64,000 nucleotides of DNA from Sphingomonas sp. Leaf17 (GCF_001421505.1 NZ_LMKL01000008.1:62001-126000), one strand, 5' to 3'. Shown: positions 11,439-21,158, counted from the stretch's first letter. The notes: generated by a model from the letters alone, not told the origin. A program made the numbers and translations.

Positions 11439-11975
11439 ATGGCGCGCTGGTACATCATTCATGCCTATTCGGGTTTCGAGGGCAAGGTTCGCGATTCGAT
11501 CATGGCCGACGCGACCCGCCTGGGTCTCGAACAGCTGGTCGAGCAGATCGAGGTTCCGACCGAGACGATCACCGAAGCCCGTCGCGGCAAGAAGATCGCG
11601 GTCGAGCGCAAGTTCATGCCCGGCTATGTGCTCGCCAAGCTGAACATGAACGACGACGTGTATCACCTGGTAAAGAACACGCCGAAGGTGACCGGCTTCC
11701 TAGGTTCGATGGGCAAGCCCCAGGCGATCAGCGAGGCGGAAGCCACGCGGATGCTGAATTCGAAGGAGGAGGCCGCCGCTGCGCCCAAGCAGAAGGTCAA
11801 GGTCGACTACGAGATCGGCGATGCGGTCAAGGTGCTGGACGGCCCGTTCGCGACGTTCAACGGCGTGGTCGAGGAACTCGATTTCGACAAGTCCAAGGTC
11901 AAGGTGTCGGTGTCGATCTTCGGTCGCGCCACCCCGGTCGAACTGGACTTCGAACAGGTCGAGCGGAGCAAATAA
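11439..11975 (+). CDS. nusG: Transcription termination/antitermination protein NusG
   Basis: General elongation factor that binds RNA polymerase through its NGN domain and Rho or S10 through its KOW domain. The 178-residue protein has the NGN start RWYIIHAYSGFEGKVRDSI, the loop ERKFMPGYVLAKL and the KOW motif GDAVKVLDGPFATFNGVVEE. The length is typical. It is cotranscribed with secE, and rplK follows after a 199-base gap containing the conserved hairpin. Confidence 0.97.
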   Translation: MARWYIIHAYSGFEGKVRDSIMADATRLGLEQLVEQIEVPTETITEARRGKKIAVERKFMPGYVLAKLNMNDDVYHLVKNTPKVTGFLGSMGKPQAISEAEATRMLNSKEEAAAAPKQKVKVDYEIGDAVKVLDGPFATFNGVVEELDFDKSKVKVSVSIFGRATPVELDFEQVERSK

Positions 11976-12028
11976 GGCCGAAGCCTTATTTGCGAGCGCC
12001 GGCCGACCTCGATCCATCGAGGGCCGAC

Positions 12029-12051
12029 GACACGGGATTTACTCCCGTGTC
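12029..12051 (+). promoter_or_regulatory. Conserved leader hairpin upstream of rplK
   Basis: Arms GACACGGG and CCCGTGTC with a seven-base ATTTACT centre. The same hairpin, differing by one compensatory pair and one loop base, is upstream of tuf at 6377-6399 in the sense orientation. It lies 123 bases before the rplK start, inside the nusG-rplK gap. No T run follows, so it is not a standard terminator. Confidence 0.6.
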
Positions 12052-12174
12052 AGCCGCAAGTTTCAAGTTTCACGGTCGCCCCTCGCGACCTGACGCACCG
12101 GCAACGATGCGAATATCGAGGGAATGCCGCGGGAGGTCTTCGGATCGTTTGGACCGCTAAACTGAGAGAGTGAC

Positions 12175-12606
12175 ATGGCAAAGAAGATTACAGGGTACAT
12201 CAAGCTGCAGGTGCCAGCCGGCAATGCAAAGCCGGCTCCGCCGATCGGGCCTGCGCTGGGTCAGCGCGGCGTGAACATCATGGAGTTCTGCAAGGCGTTC
12301 AACGCGTCGACGACGGAACTCGAAAAGGACATGCCGATCCCGACCATCATCACGGTCTATGCGGATCGCTCGTTCTCGTTCGAAACCAAGACGCCCCCCG
12401 CCAGCTTCCTCATCAAGAAGGCCGCCGGCCTGAAGTCGGGTTCCAAGGAGCCGGGCAAGGTCGTCGCCGCGAAGATCAAGCGTTCCGCGCTTGCCGACAT
12501 CGCGACGCTGAAGATGAAGGATCTGAACGCCAACGATATCGAGGCCGCGACCAAGATCATCGAAGGCAGCGCCCGCGCAATGGGCCTCGAAGTGGTGGAG
12601 GGCTGA
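12175..12606 (+). CDS. rplK: 50S ribosomal protein L11
   Basis: Large-subunit protein L11 of the GTPase-associated centre, needed for stringent factor activation. The 143-residue protein begins [20 protein letters not shown] and contains the proline-rich linker motif [20 protein letters not shown]. The C-terminal rRNA-binding part ends [20 protein letters not shown]. Only four bases separate it from rplA. Confidence 0.98.
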   Translation: MAKKITGYIKLQVPAGNAKPAPPIGPALGQRGVNIMEFCKAFNASTTELEKDMPIPTIITVYADRSFSFETKTPPASFLIKKAAGLKSGSKEPGKVVAAKIKRSALADIATLKMKDLNANDIEAATKIIEGSARAMGLEVVEG

Positions 12607-12610
12607 TATC

Positions 12611-13303
12611 ATGGCAAAGCTGACCAAGAAGCAGAAGGCGAACGTCGTCGACAGCCAGAAGCTGCACGCCATCGACGAAGCCATCGCGATGGCCCGTTCG
12701 GGTGCGACCTCCAAGTTTGACGAGACGATCGAAGTCGCGCTGAACCTGGGCGTCGATCCGCGTCACGCCGACCAGATGGTCCGTGGCGTGGTGACCCTGC
12801 CCAAGGGCACCGGCAAGACCGTTCGCGTCGGCGTGTTCGCGCGCGGTGCGAAGGCTGAGGAGGCGCTGGCCGCCGGTGCCGACGTCGTCGGTGCGGAAGA
12901 CCTGATGGAAGCCATCCAGGGTGGCACAATCGATTTCGATCGCTGCATCGCGACCCCGGACATGATGGGCATTGTCGGTCGTCTCGGTAAGGTCCTGGGT
13001 CCCAAGGGCCTGATGCCGAACCCGAAGCTCGGCACCGTGACGATGAACGTCGCCGCCGCCGTCGAAGCCGCCAAGGGCGGTCAGGTCGAGTACCGCGTCG
13101 AGAAGGCCGGTATCATCCATTCGGGTATCGGCAAGGCGTCGTTCCCGGCGGAAGACCTGCGCGCAAACTTCGACGCGCTGGTCGATGCGGTCGTCAAGGC
13201 CAAGCCGACCGGTGCCAAGGGCAAGTATGTCCGCAAGATCGCCGTATCGTCGACGATGGGCGCTGGCATCCGCGTCGACACGACCGAGGTCGTTGGCGCG
13301 TAA
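12611..13303 (+). CDS. rplA: 50S ribosomal protein L1
   Basis: Large-subunit stalk protein L1, involved in release of E-site tRNA; in E. coli it represses its own rplK-rplA mRNA. The 230-residue protein has the signature [21 protein letters not shown], read around [12 protein letters not shown], and [16 protein letters not shown] strong terminator follows immediately, so rplK-rplA form a separate unit from rplJ-rplL here. Confidence 0.98.
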   Translation: MAKLTKKQKANVVDSQKLHAIDEAIAMARSGATSKFDETIEVALNLGVDPRHADQMVRGVVTLPKGTGKTVRVGVFARGAKAEEALAAGADVVGAEDLMEAIQGGTIDFDRCIATPDMMGIVGRLGKVLGPKGLMPNPKLGTVTMNVAAAVEAAKGGQVEYRVEKAGIIHSGIGKASFPAEDLRANFDALVDAVVKAKPTGAKGKYVRKIAVSSTMGAGIRVDTTEVVGA

Positions 13304-13328
13304 GCGTTACGATCATCGCATAGAAAAA

Positions 13329-13357
13329 GGGCCGGGAGCGATCCCGGCCCTTTTTTT
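13329..13357 (+). terminator. Intrinsic terminator after rplA
   Basis: Perfect nine-pair stem GGGCCGGGA/TCCCGGCCC with a four-base GCGA loop, followed by seven Ts. It ends the rplK-rplA transcript. The preceding A run also makes it partly usable from the other strand, for the convergent PhoX-type gene. Confidence 0.92.
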
Positions 13358-13439
13358 GTGCCCGCCAATCTCCACGCAGAGTGCAGCGACTTCGCGGGGC
13401 TGATCCGCGATGGACGATGGCCATCGCGGATCCGTCGTA

Positions 13440-15902
13440 TCACAGCCCGACGATACCGCCATCGGTGCGGGTGATGACGATCGTCGAGGAGCGCGGGCGC
13501 GAACCGGTCGCCGCCGCGCCCGACTGGTTGGCCGGCCAGTTGCTGCTGATCGCGGTGGTGTCGCCGCCCTCACCGGGATGCTGGATGTTGACGAACACCG
13601 ACTTGCCGTCCGGCGTCGAGTGGATGCCGGTGATCTCGCACTGTTTCGGCCCGACCAGGAACCGGCGCAACGTCGTGCCCGGCGTCTTGCCGATCCGCGT
13701 CGTCACGGTGCTGGTGACGCCGTTCAGCGTGCTGGTGACCGACCGCGTGCCGCCATCACCGACGCTGCCGGGAATCGCCGCGAGCATCATGCAGTTGGTG
13801 ACGTCGGTGTACGACCCGTCATCGGTCTGGATCCACATCAGCGGCGTCCCCTGCCCGGTCGCATTGCCGGCGGTGCCGAACCACAGGCCGTCCGGTGATG
13901 AGAAGTCGTTGGTCGCGTCCAGCCCCGACAGGTTGATGGTCGCCGCGTCGAGATCGCTGCCCGCACCAAAGGCGTAGATGTCCCAGGTGAAGCTCGTCGC
14001 CTCGGTCGTGTTGCCCGCTTCACGGAAGCGGATGATGTGGCCGTTGACGTTGCCGGTGCTGGGGCCGCGCCCGTCGACCTTGGGATCGGTGTAGGCGCGC
14101 GGGTTGGCTGGATCGACCCGGGCGGCGCTGCGCGACGAATTGTTGGTCAGCGTGCAGTACATCTCGCCGGTCGCCGGGTTCACCGCGGTCCACTCCGGCC
14201 GGTCCATCGGCGTCGCCGCCAGCGCATCGGCTGCGAGCCGTGCGTTGATGAGCACGTCCGCCTGGCTGGCGAAGCCGTTGGCCGCCGTCAGCGGTCCCTG
14301 ACCGAACACCAGCGGCAGCCACTGTCCGCTGCCATCGGCGGCCAGCTTCGCCACATACAGCGTGCCCGCATCCAGATACTTGTCGCCGATCGCCAGACGA
14401 TCGGACGCATTGGCGTCGCTGGCGCTCCACGCGACGTTCGACACGAACTTGTAGATATATTCGTTCTGCGCGTCGTCGCCCATGTAGAAGGCGGGCTTGA
14501 CGCCCGGCACCATGCGTCCGGCTTCGCAACCCTCATGGTTCATGCGGCCGAGCGCCGTGCGCTTGCGCGGGGTGGAGGCGGGGTTGAACGGGTCGATCTC
14601 GACCACCCAGCCGAGCTGGAACGGTTCGTTACGGAAGTCGCCGGTGCCATTGGCGGGCGTGCCCGGGACGACGGTGGCGTTCCACCGGGCGTAGATCGTC
14701 GACGTCGCGTCGGCGGGCACCACCCGCGTCCAGTTGTAATTGCCCGCCCGGCCCTGGCCGATGCCATAGCGTGCCAGCGACGTATTCTGCCGCGTCAGGC
14801 CGGCGGCGGCACGGGCCGCGACGTCGCCGGTGTCACGACGGAAATAGCCAGCCCAGTTCTCCTCGTTGGTCAGATAGGTGTGCCACGGCATCGTCCCGTT
14901 GGCGCAATTGTTGATCGTGCCGCGCCCGGTGGTGCCGTCGGGCGAATATTTCGTCCGCAGGCTGGCATCGCCGCGCACCGGACCGCTGAAGATCATCGGC
15001 GTGTTCGGGGTGATGCGACGGTTCAGCGCCGACGACTGGACATAGCCCCACGCGCCGTTCGTCCGGGTCACTTCGATCACGGAGACACCGTGGCACTCGA
15101 TCTCCTTGATGACCTCGCCCTCGGGACGCAGGCCGCCGGTGAAGGTCACGCCGTTGACGTGGAGATACTGCTCGCTGACGTTTTCATGGTTCAGGACCAG
15201 CAGGCCACGGCTGCTGTTCGACGGATCGGGCGTGTTTCCGCCCGACGCCAAGCCGAAATAGCTCATGCCGTCATGATGATCGCCCGCGCGCTGCGCGAAG
15301 TTGGTGTCGGTGCCGTTGTTGGCATAGGCCGGGACACCGCTCGCGATCGGATCGCCAAGGCGATACAGCACCGTCACGGCATAGCCGGTCGGCACGGTCA
15401 CCACGTCGGCAAGGCTCTTGGCCACGGCGGTGAAGCCGAGCACGGCCGAACCGACGGTGACGGTCGTGGTCGCCGACGCCGTCGTGCTGCCGGCGGTCGC
15501 GGTGAACTGGAACGTCAGCACGGTGCCGGTGGCGACGCCCGGTGCGACGAAACTGGCCAGCGCGGTGTCGGCATTGGTCAGCGCGACGGTCGGCCCGCTG
15601 ACCTGCGTCCAGGCGACCATATTGGCCAGGCCGACGACATTGCCGACCAGCGTGACCGTCTTGCCGGCGGTCGTGTCCCCGACGGTGCCGGCGGTGACCG
15701 TGACGTTGGCCGCCGCATCGCCATCATCGTCGCAGCCCGTCAGCATCATGCCGCCGAACACCGCCGCCGCCATCGCCGACATGCCGCCGCGCAACGTCTG
15801 ACGGCGCGAATAGCGGCTGTGGATCAGGTCGTTCAGGTGCGGTGTCGTCGAACGGTTGGTGTCGATGTCACCATCGCAATAGGTCGAAATCGTATCGGTC
15901 AT
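13440..15902 (-). CDS. PhoX-type (DUF839) Tat-exported phosphatase-like protein
   Basis: Member of the PhoX/DUF839 family, whose characterised members are calcium/iron-dependent alkaline phosphatases. I start at the ATG ending at 15902 ([11 protein letters not shown]), with a GGGGGAC ribosome-binding site, giving 820 residues. Residues 30-40 hold a twin-arginine signal (SRRQTLRGG), and LTGC at 54-57 could be a lipobox. An Ig-like segment (about 65-155) precedes the PhoX domain, recognisable from [17 protein letters not shown] and [20 protein letters not shown]. It is inserted, in opposite orientation, between rplA and rplJ. Phosphatase activity is inferred from the family only. Confidence 0.82.
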   Translation of the reverse strand: MTDTISTYCDGDIDTNRSTTPHLNDLIHSRYSRRQTLRGGMSAMAAAVFGGMMLTGCDDDGDAAANVTVTAGTVGDTTAGKTVTLVGNVVGLANMVAWTQVSGPTVALTNADTALASFVAPGVATGTVLTFQFTATAGSTTASATTTVTVGSAVLGFTAVAKSLADVVTVPTGYAVTVLYRLGDPIASGVPAYANNGTDTNFAQRAGDHHDGMSYFGLASGGNTPDPSNSSRGLLVLNHENVSEQYLHVNGVTFTGGLRPEGEVIKEIECHGVSVIEVTRTNGAWGYVQSSALNRRITPNTPMIFSGPVRGDASLRTKYSPDGTTGRGTINNCANGTMPWHTYLTNEENWAGYFRRDTGDVAARAAAGLTRQNTSLARYGIGQGRAGNYNWTRVVPADATSTIYARWNATVVPGTPANGTGDFRNEPFQLGWVVEIDPFNPASTPRKRTALGRMNHEGCEAGRMVPGVKPAFYMGDDAQNEYIYKFVSNVAWSASDANASDRLAIGDKYLDAGTLYVAKLAADGSGQWLPLVFGQGPLTAANGFASQADVLINARLAADALAATPMDRPEWTAVNPATGEMYCTLTNNSSRSAARVDPANPRAYTDPKVDGRGPSTGNVNGHIIRFREAGNTTEATSFTWDIYAFGAGSDLDAATINLSGLDATNDFSSPDGLWFGTAGNATGQGTPLMWIQTDDGSYTDVTNCMMLAAIPGSVGDGGTRSVTSTLNGVTSTVTTRIGKTPGTTLRRFLVGPKQCEITGIHSTPDGKSVFVNIQHPGEGGDTTAISSNWPANQSGAAATGSRPRSSTIVITRTDGGIVGL

Positions 15903-16350
15903 AAAGAGTCCCCCGGTGGGCCGAAGCCGTCCTGCCCCTCCTGCCCATCGAAAGCGGCAAACAGGTTGCGGGACAAAGACACCGCCGGGTCGTTTTAAGG
16001 ACGGTTCGATGACAGCGCAGCGCAGGGGCGAAGCGCGATTGACTTGCGGTACACGGACCGCTAAGCGCCCGTCCAACCCCGATGGAGCGTTCGCGCGACG
16101 TCGGGTCCGTCCAAGACAGTGGGTGTACCGGATCTGCCGGTGCTTAATCTCCCGCCGAGACGGGGATACGGATTTTCCGGCAAGGCACGCGTGGCTCGCC
16201 GGTCTGCTGTCGAGGCTATCGACGGTTTCCCAACCCCCATCGCTGGACTTACCCGGTCACGGGCACGAGGGGTTTCCTTCGCGCTGGCGGCCGGTTTTGA
16301 AACGGGTCGCCGCTGTTACGACAGCCCGGCCCCGAAACGTGGAGAATGGC
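15903..16350 (+). promoter_or_regulatory. Divergent region and probable L10 leader
   Basis: This 448-base stretch lies between the divergent PhoX-type gene and rplJ and holds no convincing gene. A possible promoter is TTGACT at 16039-16044 with TAAGCG 17 bases further (16062-16067), which would give a leader of about 275 bases before rplJ. rplJ leaders in many bacteria bind the L10-L12 complex to repress translation; a leader of this size fits, but I could not identify a kink-turn with confidence. GGAG at 16341-16344 is the rplJ ribosome-binding site. Confidence 0.45.
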
Positions 16351-16872
16351 ATGGATCGTGATCAAAAGACCGCGGCCGTCGCCGAGTTGAACCGCAATTT
16401 TGCCGAAGTCGGCGTGGTGGTCGTCACCCGCAACCTCGGCCTGACCGTCGCACAGTCCACTGTGCTGCGGAACAAGATGCGCGACGCCGGCGCGACCTAC
16501 AAGGTCTCGAAGAACAAGCTTGCCAGGATCGCGCTCGACGGGACCGACTATGGTTCGATCAGCGACATGCTGACCGGCCCTGTCGGCCTCGCCACCTCGA
16601 TCGACCCGGTCGCCGCAGCCAAGGTTGCGGTCGACTTCGCGAAGACGAACGACAAGTTCGAAATCGTGGGTGGAGCGATGGGCGCGACGGCCCTCGACGT
16701 CGAAGGCGTGAAGGCGCTTGCGACGCTGCCGTCGCTGGATGAACTGCGTGCCAAGATCGTCGGCCTGCTCGTGGCACCTGCCACGAAGCTCGCAACGATC
16801 ACGCAGGCTCCGGCTGCGCAGCTTGCGCGTGTGCTTTCGGCCTACGCCGAGAAGGACAAGGAAGCAGCCTGA
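16351..16872 (+). CDS. rplJ: 50S ribosomal protein L10
   Basis: Base of the L12 stalk on the large subunit. The start is set at the ATG at 16351 ([14 protein letters not shown]), six bases after GGAG, giving 173 residues; upstream in-frame codons belong to the leader. Family features are [23 protein letters not shown] and the C-terminal helix region binding L12 dimers. It is followed after 60 bases by rplL, and its separation from rplA by the PhoX-type gene is unusual. Confidence 0.96.
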   Translation: MDRDQKTAAVAELNRNFAEVGVVVVTRNLGLTVAQSTVLRNKMRDAGATYKVSKNKLARIALDGTDYGSISDMLTGPVGLATSIDPVAAAKVAVDFAKTNDKFEIVGGAMGATALDVEGVKALATLPSLDELRAKIVGLLVAPATKLATITQAPAAQLARVLSAYAEKDKEAA

Positions 16873-16932
16873 TCTTCGGGCCCTTTTACCGACTGAAACG
16901 ATGGGGGTCCGCCCCCGAGATGGAGACTACAC

Positions 16933-17307
16933 ATGGCCGACCTGAACGCGCTCGTTGAGAGCCTGAGCGAACTGACCGTCCTCGAAGCCGCTGAGCTGTC
17001 GAAGATGCTGGAAGAGAAGTGGGGCGTTTCGGCTGCAGCAGCAGTCGCCGCACCGGCAGCAGGCGGCGGCGCAGCCGCTCCGGCCGCTGAAGAGCAGACC
17101 GAGTTCGACGTGATCCTGACCGGCGACGGTGGCAAGAAGATCAACGTCATCAAGGAAGTCCGTGCGATCACCGCGCTCGGCCTGACCGAAGCCAAGGCAC
17201 TCGTCGAGGGCGCCCCGAAGGCGGTCAAGGAAGGCGTGAGCAAGGACGAAGCCAACAAGATCAAGGCCCAGCTGGAAGCAGCCGGCGCCACGGTCGAACT
17301 GAAGTAA
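16933..17307 (+). CDS. rplL: 50S ribosomal protein L7/L12
   Basis: Multi-copy stalk protein that recruits translational GTPases. The 124-residue protein has an N-terminal dimerisation domain ([20 protein letters not shown]), an alanine- and glycine-rich hinge at about residues 35-55 and the C-terminal factor-binding domain with [20 protein letters not shown]. The spacer between rplJ and rplL contains a GGGGGTCCGCCCCC hairpin. A long hairpin and an intrinsic terminator follow, so rpoBC is not transcribed from here without read-through. Confidence 0.98.
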   Translation: MADLNALVESLSELTVLEAAELSKMLEEKWGVSAAAAVAAPAAGGGAAAPAAEEQTEFDVILTGDGGKKINVIKEVRAITALGLTEAKALVEGAPKAVKEGVSKDEANKIKAQLEAAGATVELK

Positions 17308-17313
17308 TCCGCA

Positions 17314-17349
17314 GCGGTGGCTGGAGCGGCGAGCCGCCCCAGCCACCGC
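17314..17349 (+). repeat. 36-base near-perfect hairpin after rplL
   Basis: Arms GCGGTGGCTGG and CCAGCCACCGC enclose a second hairpin GCGGC/GCCGC. It starts a few bases after the rplL stop codon and has no T run. It probably stabilises or processes the 3' end of the abundant rplJL mRNA, upstream of the true terminator. Confidence 0.55.
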
Positions 17350-17412
17350 GAGGACGGCCGGCGGCCCGAAGGGGCCGACCGACGGCATGGGCTTTGCCCA
17401 TGTCGGTTCAGC

Positions 17413-17450
17413 AAAAAAAGGGCGGCCCCGGCAACGGGGTCGCCCTTTTT
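17413..17450 (+). terminator. Intrinsic terminator after rplL
   Basis: Stem GGGCGGCCCCG/CGGGGTCGCCC (one mismatch) with loop GCAA, flanked by an A run on the left and TTTTT on the right, so it could act in both directions. It ends the rplJL transcript and may also serve the convergent membrane-protein gene ending at 17475. Confidence 0.88.
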
Positions 17451-17474
17451 CGTTCCACCGTCAGGCAGGACCAA

Positions 17475-18236
17475 TCACGCCCCGCCCGTCGCCAGTACCG
17501 ACGCGGTCCCCACCCGGTCGGGCATCAGGTCAACGCCCGCCTTCCCGGCCGCCCGCGCCGCCACATAATAGGAACCGGCCGCGAGAACGGCGGTCAGCCA
17601 TCCGACCAGCAGCGAATCGACCACCAGCACCGGCCACATCAACGGCTTCGGCCCGACCAGTGCCAGCGCGCCAAGCGCATAATGCGGGATCATCAGCGGC
17701 AGCATCACCGCCAGTGAGAACGCGAACGTCCACGGCACATGCCGGGCCATCAGCGCGATCGAGGCACGCGGCCCGATTGCCCGGTTTCCGAGCGAGGCCG
17801 CCGCTCCCCAGGCTGCGACGAGACAGCCGATCCCCTGTCCGACGACGAACCCGATTGCCAGCGCGGCCCCCGTCTGCGGCACCACGAACAATTGCAGCGC
17901 GGCCATCATCAGGTCGAACACCAACACCCCGGCGAACAACCGGACCGCCAGCGGATCCAGGGTCGCGGCGAACCGCGCGTCACGATGCGGCAGGAACCGC
18001 GTGACCCAGTAGATCGGCACCGTCAGCGCGGCGATCTTCACCATGCCGAACGCCATTCGCAGCGGGTGATGCTCCACCGCCTTTGCAGCGGCGATGCTGT
18101 CGTACATGCCGATCTTCACCTCGACGACATGCTGCAACAGCTCGAACACGACGGGAACCATCGCCAGCAGCGGACAGGCGACAAGAAAAGCGGTGCCACC
18201 GCTGTAAGTGGCCTTGAATGCGTTCCAGAATGTCAT
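17475..18236 (-). CDS. Integral membrane protein of unknown function
   Basis: I do not recognise a function. The 253-residue protein has about six hydrophobic segments (for example FLVACPLLAMVPVVFELLQ near the start, LFAGVLVFDLMMAALQLF, ALAIGFVVGQGIGCLVAAW, FAFSLAVMLPLMIPHYALG and WPVLVVDSLLVGWLTAVL), so it sits in the inner membrane. Its start overlaps the stop of the HTH gene by four bases (ATGA), placing it third in a coupled unit. It may respond to, or act with, the regulator. Confidence 0.75.
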   Translation of the reverse strand: MTFWNAFKATYSGGTAFLVACPLLAMVPVVFELLQHVVEVKIGMYDSIAAAKAVEHHPLRMAFGMVKIAALTVPIYWVTRFLPHRDARFAATLDPLAVRLFAGVLVFDLMMAALQLFVVPQTGAALAIGFVVGQGIGCLVAAWGAAASLGNRAIGPRASIALMARHVPWTFAFSLAVMLPLMIPHYALGALALVGPKPLMWPVLVVDSLLVGWLTAVLAAGSYYVAARAAGKAGVDLMPDRVGTASVLATGGA

Positions 18237-18451
18237 TGCTCGTCCCCCTCTTGCTCAAACACCAGCAGATCGCCGGGCTGGCATTCCAGCACGCGGCAGA
18301 TCGCCTCCAATGTCGAAAAGCGCATCGCCTTGGCCTTGCCGGTCTTCAGGATCGACAGGTTGGCGATGGTGATGTCGACGGCCTGCGATAATTCGGTCAG
18401 CGTCATGCGCCGCGCGTGGAGCAGGTCGTCGAGCCGGACGGTGACGGGCAT
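18233..18451 (-). CDS. Small Cro/C1-type HTH regulator
   Basis: DNA-binding protein of 72 residues, resembling the YozG-like helix-turn-helix family. It begins MPVTVRLDDLLHARRMTLTE at the ATG ending at 18451. The helix-turn-helix is LTELSQAVDITIANLSILKTGKAKAMRFSTLEAIC, read in two parts, followed by LECQPGDLLVFE. Its ATG shares one base with the stop of the upstream DUF2975-like gene and its own end overlaps the next gene by four bases. Such regulators commonly pair with DUF2975 membrane proteins; the target is unknown. Confidence 0.85.
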   Translation of the reverse strand: MPVTVRLDDLLHARRMTLTELSQAVDITIANLSILKTGKAKAMRFSTLEAICRVLECQPGDLLVFEQEGDEQ

Positions 18452-18972
18452 CAGACCGTCGCCTCCAGCTCGTCGCGCATCGCCGTGCCGCGCGCGAACA
18501 CCCGCGCCAGCACGAACGCGATCAACACCGCCAGCCACCCGGTGAAGGACGGCATCCAGTCGATCACATCGACGCGCAGCGACACGAACAGCCATGTGAG
18601 TCCGCCGAACACGAGGTCGAGCAGTTGGAGCGCCAGCAACGCCCAGCCGATCGCCTGCAACCGTCGGGCGTTCTGCGCGACGAAGGGATCCCCTTCGACC
18701 AGCGTGGCGACGATCGTCTGCAAATTGCGCACGATGCCGTGGATCGCGATGGCCGCCCCGATGCCAATGACGAACAGGCCGCGCATGCCGGCGACGACCG
18801 TCCCGACGTCCATCGTCACGCCGTATTTGGCGATGAGCTGGCGTTCGAGCAGTCCGGCAAAGGGAACGCTGCCGATGAGGATCACCAGATAGAACAGGGC
18901 GAAACTCAGGTTCGCAATTCCAACGATCCGCAGAACCATGCGGAAAAAGGAGATGATACGGTCTTTCGGCAT
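18451..18972 (-). CDS. DUF2975-like membrane protein
   Basis: Inner-membrane protein of 173 residues starting MPKDRIISFFRMVLRIVGIA; the longer frame adds 15 unconserved residues. Four hydrophobic segments are visible: about residues 10-35, 58-80, 105-130 and 140-160. The cytoplasmic-side motif VEGDPFVAQNARRLQAIGW is typical of DUF2975 proteins, as is the adjacent small HTH regulator. The first of three coupled genes, it probably forms a membrane sensor or effector with the regulator; the physiological role is not known. Confidence 0.75.
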   Translation of the reverse strand: MPKDRIISFFRMVLRIVGIANLSFALFYLVILIGSVPFAGLLERQLIAKYGVTMDVGTVVAGMRGLFVIGIGAAIAIHGIVRNLQTIVATLVEGDPFVAQNARRLQAIGWALLALQLLDLVFGGLTWLFVSLRVDVIDWMPSFTGWLAVLIAFVLARVFARGTAMRDELEATV

Positions 18973-19099
18973 GGCGAGTCTGCTCCGCGCTGTATCGCCC
19001 CTCGATACGCGCCGCATTGTTTTACGGCAAACCGTTTATTGTTATTCGATGCGCGGATTGTGTAGTTGCGACACGCGACGGGTGTGTTAGCCATCGCCG

Positions 19100-19933
19100 A
19101 TGCGCTTCTATCCCCTCGCCGCCTTCGCATTGATGGCCGTCACGCCGGCCACCGGACAGTCGATCCACGACCGGATCTATCAGCCGCCCTCCGCGCCGCT
19201 GACAACCGCCGGCCTGCCCGCCACCGCGACGATCGACCAGGTCTCGACGGTGGACGGCCTGTTGCTCAAGGGGGTGGAGGTGCCGCCGAAGGGGGATGCG
19301 CCGGTCCTGCTGATCTTCCACGGCAATGCGGGCAGCGCCGCGCGCAGCGTCGACTGGTTCGCGCCGCTGGTGGCCAAGGGCTATGGCATCGTCGCGGCGG
19401 AATATCGCGGTTACAGCGCCAATCCCGGCCGCCCCGACGAAAAGGGTCTGGCCGCCGATGCCGACGCCTTCTACGCACGCGCCAGGGCGCTGGCGGGCGG
19501 GCGCAAGGTGATCGTCATCGGGCACAGCCTTGGCGGTGGCGTTGCGTTCGGCCTGTCGACGCGGCAGACGCTGGATGCGCTGGTGACCATCGGCACCTTC
19601 ACCCGGTTGCGGGCGATGGCACCCCGGATCGCGCGGGCCTTCATCAGCGACCGGTACGAAAACGCGGTGGCGGTGCGCGCGCTGGACGAACCGTATTACC
19701 TGATCCACGGCACTGCCGACGACACGGTGCCAGCGCAGTTCGGCAACGAATTGCACAACGCGGCGGTCAAGGCTGGCAAGCCGGGGGCGTCCTACGTCCT
19801 GACCGGCCAGTCGCACACGCCCGAGGCGACGGTGCTGATGCCGGTCATCGAATCGATCGTTGCCCGCCTGCGGACACCACCGGCGGTCGGCCCGGCCCTG
19901 CCCGATACCGTGAAGGTCTATCCGTTCCGCTGA
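19100..19933 (+). CDS. Secreted alpha/beta hydrolase, S33-like
   Basis: Serine hydrolase with a signal peptide (residues 1-19, ending PATGQ). The 277 residues carry the HGNAG oxyanion segment, the nucleophile motif GHSLGGG with Ser143, Asp207 or Asp208 (IHGTADDTVP) and His239 (GQSHTPEA). The sequence pattern resembles BEM46/serine aminopeptidase S33-like hydrolases; the substrate is unknown. No clear ribosome-binding site was seen before the ATG. It ends four bases before the convergent proline-rich gene. Confidence 0.83.
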   Translation: MRFYPLAAFALMAVTPATGQSIHDRIYQPPSAPLTTAGLPATATIDQVSTVDGLLLKGVEVPPKGDAPVLLIFHGNAGSAARSVDWFAPLVAKGYGIVAAEYRGYSANPGRPDEKGLAADADAFYARARALAGGRKVIVIGHSLGGGVAFGLSTRQTLDALVTIGTFTRLRAMAPRIARAFISDRYENAVAVRALDEPYYLIHGTADDTVPAQFGNELHNAAVKAGKPGASYVLTGQSHTPEATVLMPVIESIVARLRTPPAVGPALPDTVKVYPFR

Positions 19934-19937
19934 AGGC

Positions 19938-21158
19938 TCAGCTTTCCAGCACCGCCGCATGGGGGCGGGCGGCGACTTCATTGTGCATGCGCGCCGGCTG
20001 GTCGAGCCACAGGGGCGCGAGCTTGGGCGAATCCACCCGCTCGATCCCGACCGCGAACGCCTGCGACGTCTGGCCGGTGGTGGCCGTGCTGGCGCGGTAG
20101 CGGGCGACCAGCGCGACGATCGGCACGAACATCGGCCGCCCGCCGGCCGTCATCGGCACGATCGCCGCGCGTGCCAGGGCTGCCAGCGCCTTGACCTGCC
20201 GCGTTTCGCCCGGTTCGAGCGTGAAGACGGGCACCGCCGGGCGCACCGGGGCCTGCGCGTAGATGGCGGCCAGATCGGCATCCTGCCCCGCACCGGCGGG
20301 CAGCAGCCGGACGTCGAGGCGGATGTCCTCAGCCGTGACCGTGCCGGTGTTGGTGATCGTCACCTCGCAATCGACGACGGCGCTCAGCATGTTCAGCCCG
20401 GCCCGGAGCGGGCGCAGCGTCAACGCAAGCCGCGCGCGCGGGGCGGCCGATGCCACCGCGACTGGCGGCGGTGCTGGCGTGCGGGCGGGGGCGGGTTTGG
20501 CAGGGACCGGGGCAGCCGGAGTTTCGCCATCACGCGGCGACGGTGCGGCCCTGGGTGCATCTTTCACCACGGGCTTGACCACGGACACCGGCCGGCGACG
20601 GCGCAGCATCACCGCTGCCACAATCACAACGCCGAGGCCGCCGAGTAGCCAGGGCCAGATCGACCACGCCGCGTCCTCGCCAGAAGCCGGAGCCGAAGCC
20701 GCGGCGGTCGGCTGCGGTGTCGGCACCTGTACCGGAGCCAGCGTGGCGGCCTGCGGGGTAGCGACGACCGACGGGACAGGGGCCGGTGCCGGCGTCGCGA
20801 CCGGGACCGGCGCGTCGGATACCGTGGCCGCCGCCGCCGCCCGGTCGCGGCGGGTGGCTGGTGTCGGCGTAGCCGCGTCGGGCGACTGTTCGGCGGGGCG
20901 GGTGGACGGACGCGCCGCGCGCGGGGTCGGGCTGGCCGCAGGCGTCGGGAACACGATCCGCGGTGCGTCCGGGATCGGGATGGCGCGCGGGGTCGGGGTG
21001 GGTGTTGGCAGCGGCGCGGGGCGCGGCGATTCCAGCTGGAAATTGTCGAGACCCGGCAGACGGGCGCCGTCCTGCGCGATGGCGGCAGCGAGGGGGCACG
21101 CGGCAAACCCGAAAATGGCGGCGGCGCTGAGCACGATGCGCCGCCCGGCGGATGTCAT
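19938..21158 (-). CDS. Proline-rich, membrane-anchored protein
   Basis: I do not recognise the family. From the ATG at 21158 the protein has 406 residues, beginning with a signal peptide (MTSAGRRIVLSAAAIFGFA). A long low-complexity region rich in Pro, Ala and Thr (about residues 45-160) follows, then one membrane segment (IWPWLLGGLGVVIVAAVML) and a basic stop-transfer RRRRP. After a second Pro/Ala linker, the C-terminal 170 residues have a beta-rich character (VDCEVTITNTGTVTAEDIRL) like immunoglobulin-type periplasmic domains. It is divergent from rpoB. Confidence 0.7.
   Translation of the reverse strand: MTSAGRRIVLSAAAIFGFAACPLAAAIAQDGARLPGLDNFQLESPRPAPLPTPTPTPRAIPIPDAPRIVFPTPAASPTPRAARPSTRPAEQSPDAATPTPATRRDRAAAAATVSDAPVPVATPAPAPVPSVVATPQAATLAPVQVPTPQPTAAASAPASGEDAAWSIWPWLLGGLGVVIVAAVMLRRRRPVSVVKPVVKDAPRAAPSPRDGETPAAPVPAKPAPARTPAPPPVAVASAAPRARLALTLRPLRAGLNMLSAVVDCEVTITNTGTVTAEDIRLDVRLLPAGAGQDADLAAIYAQAPVRPAVPVFTLEPGETRQVKALAALARAAIVPMTAGGRPMFVPIVALVARYRASTATTGQTSQAFAVGIERVDSPKLAPLWLDQPARMHNEVAARPHAAVLES

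Noticed and set aside
12151..16064. Identical GGACCGCTAA at 12151-12160 (before rplK) and 16055-16064 (before rplJ).
   Set aside because: Only ten bases match, with different distances to the genes and different flanks. The second copy overlaps a possible -10 box. Chance is a sufficient explanation.
15903..16076. A longer N-terminus for the PhoX-type protein starting at 16076.
   Set aside because: The extra 58 residues have no conservation pattern, and the ATG at 15902 has a ribosome-binding site and places the Tat signal near the N-terminus.
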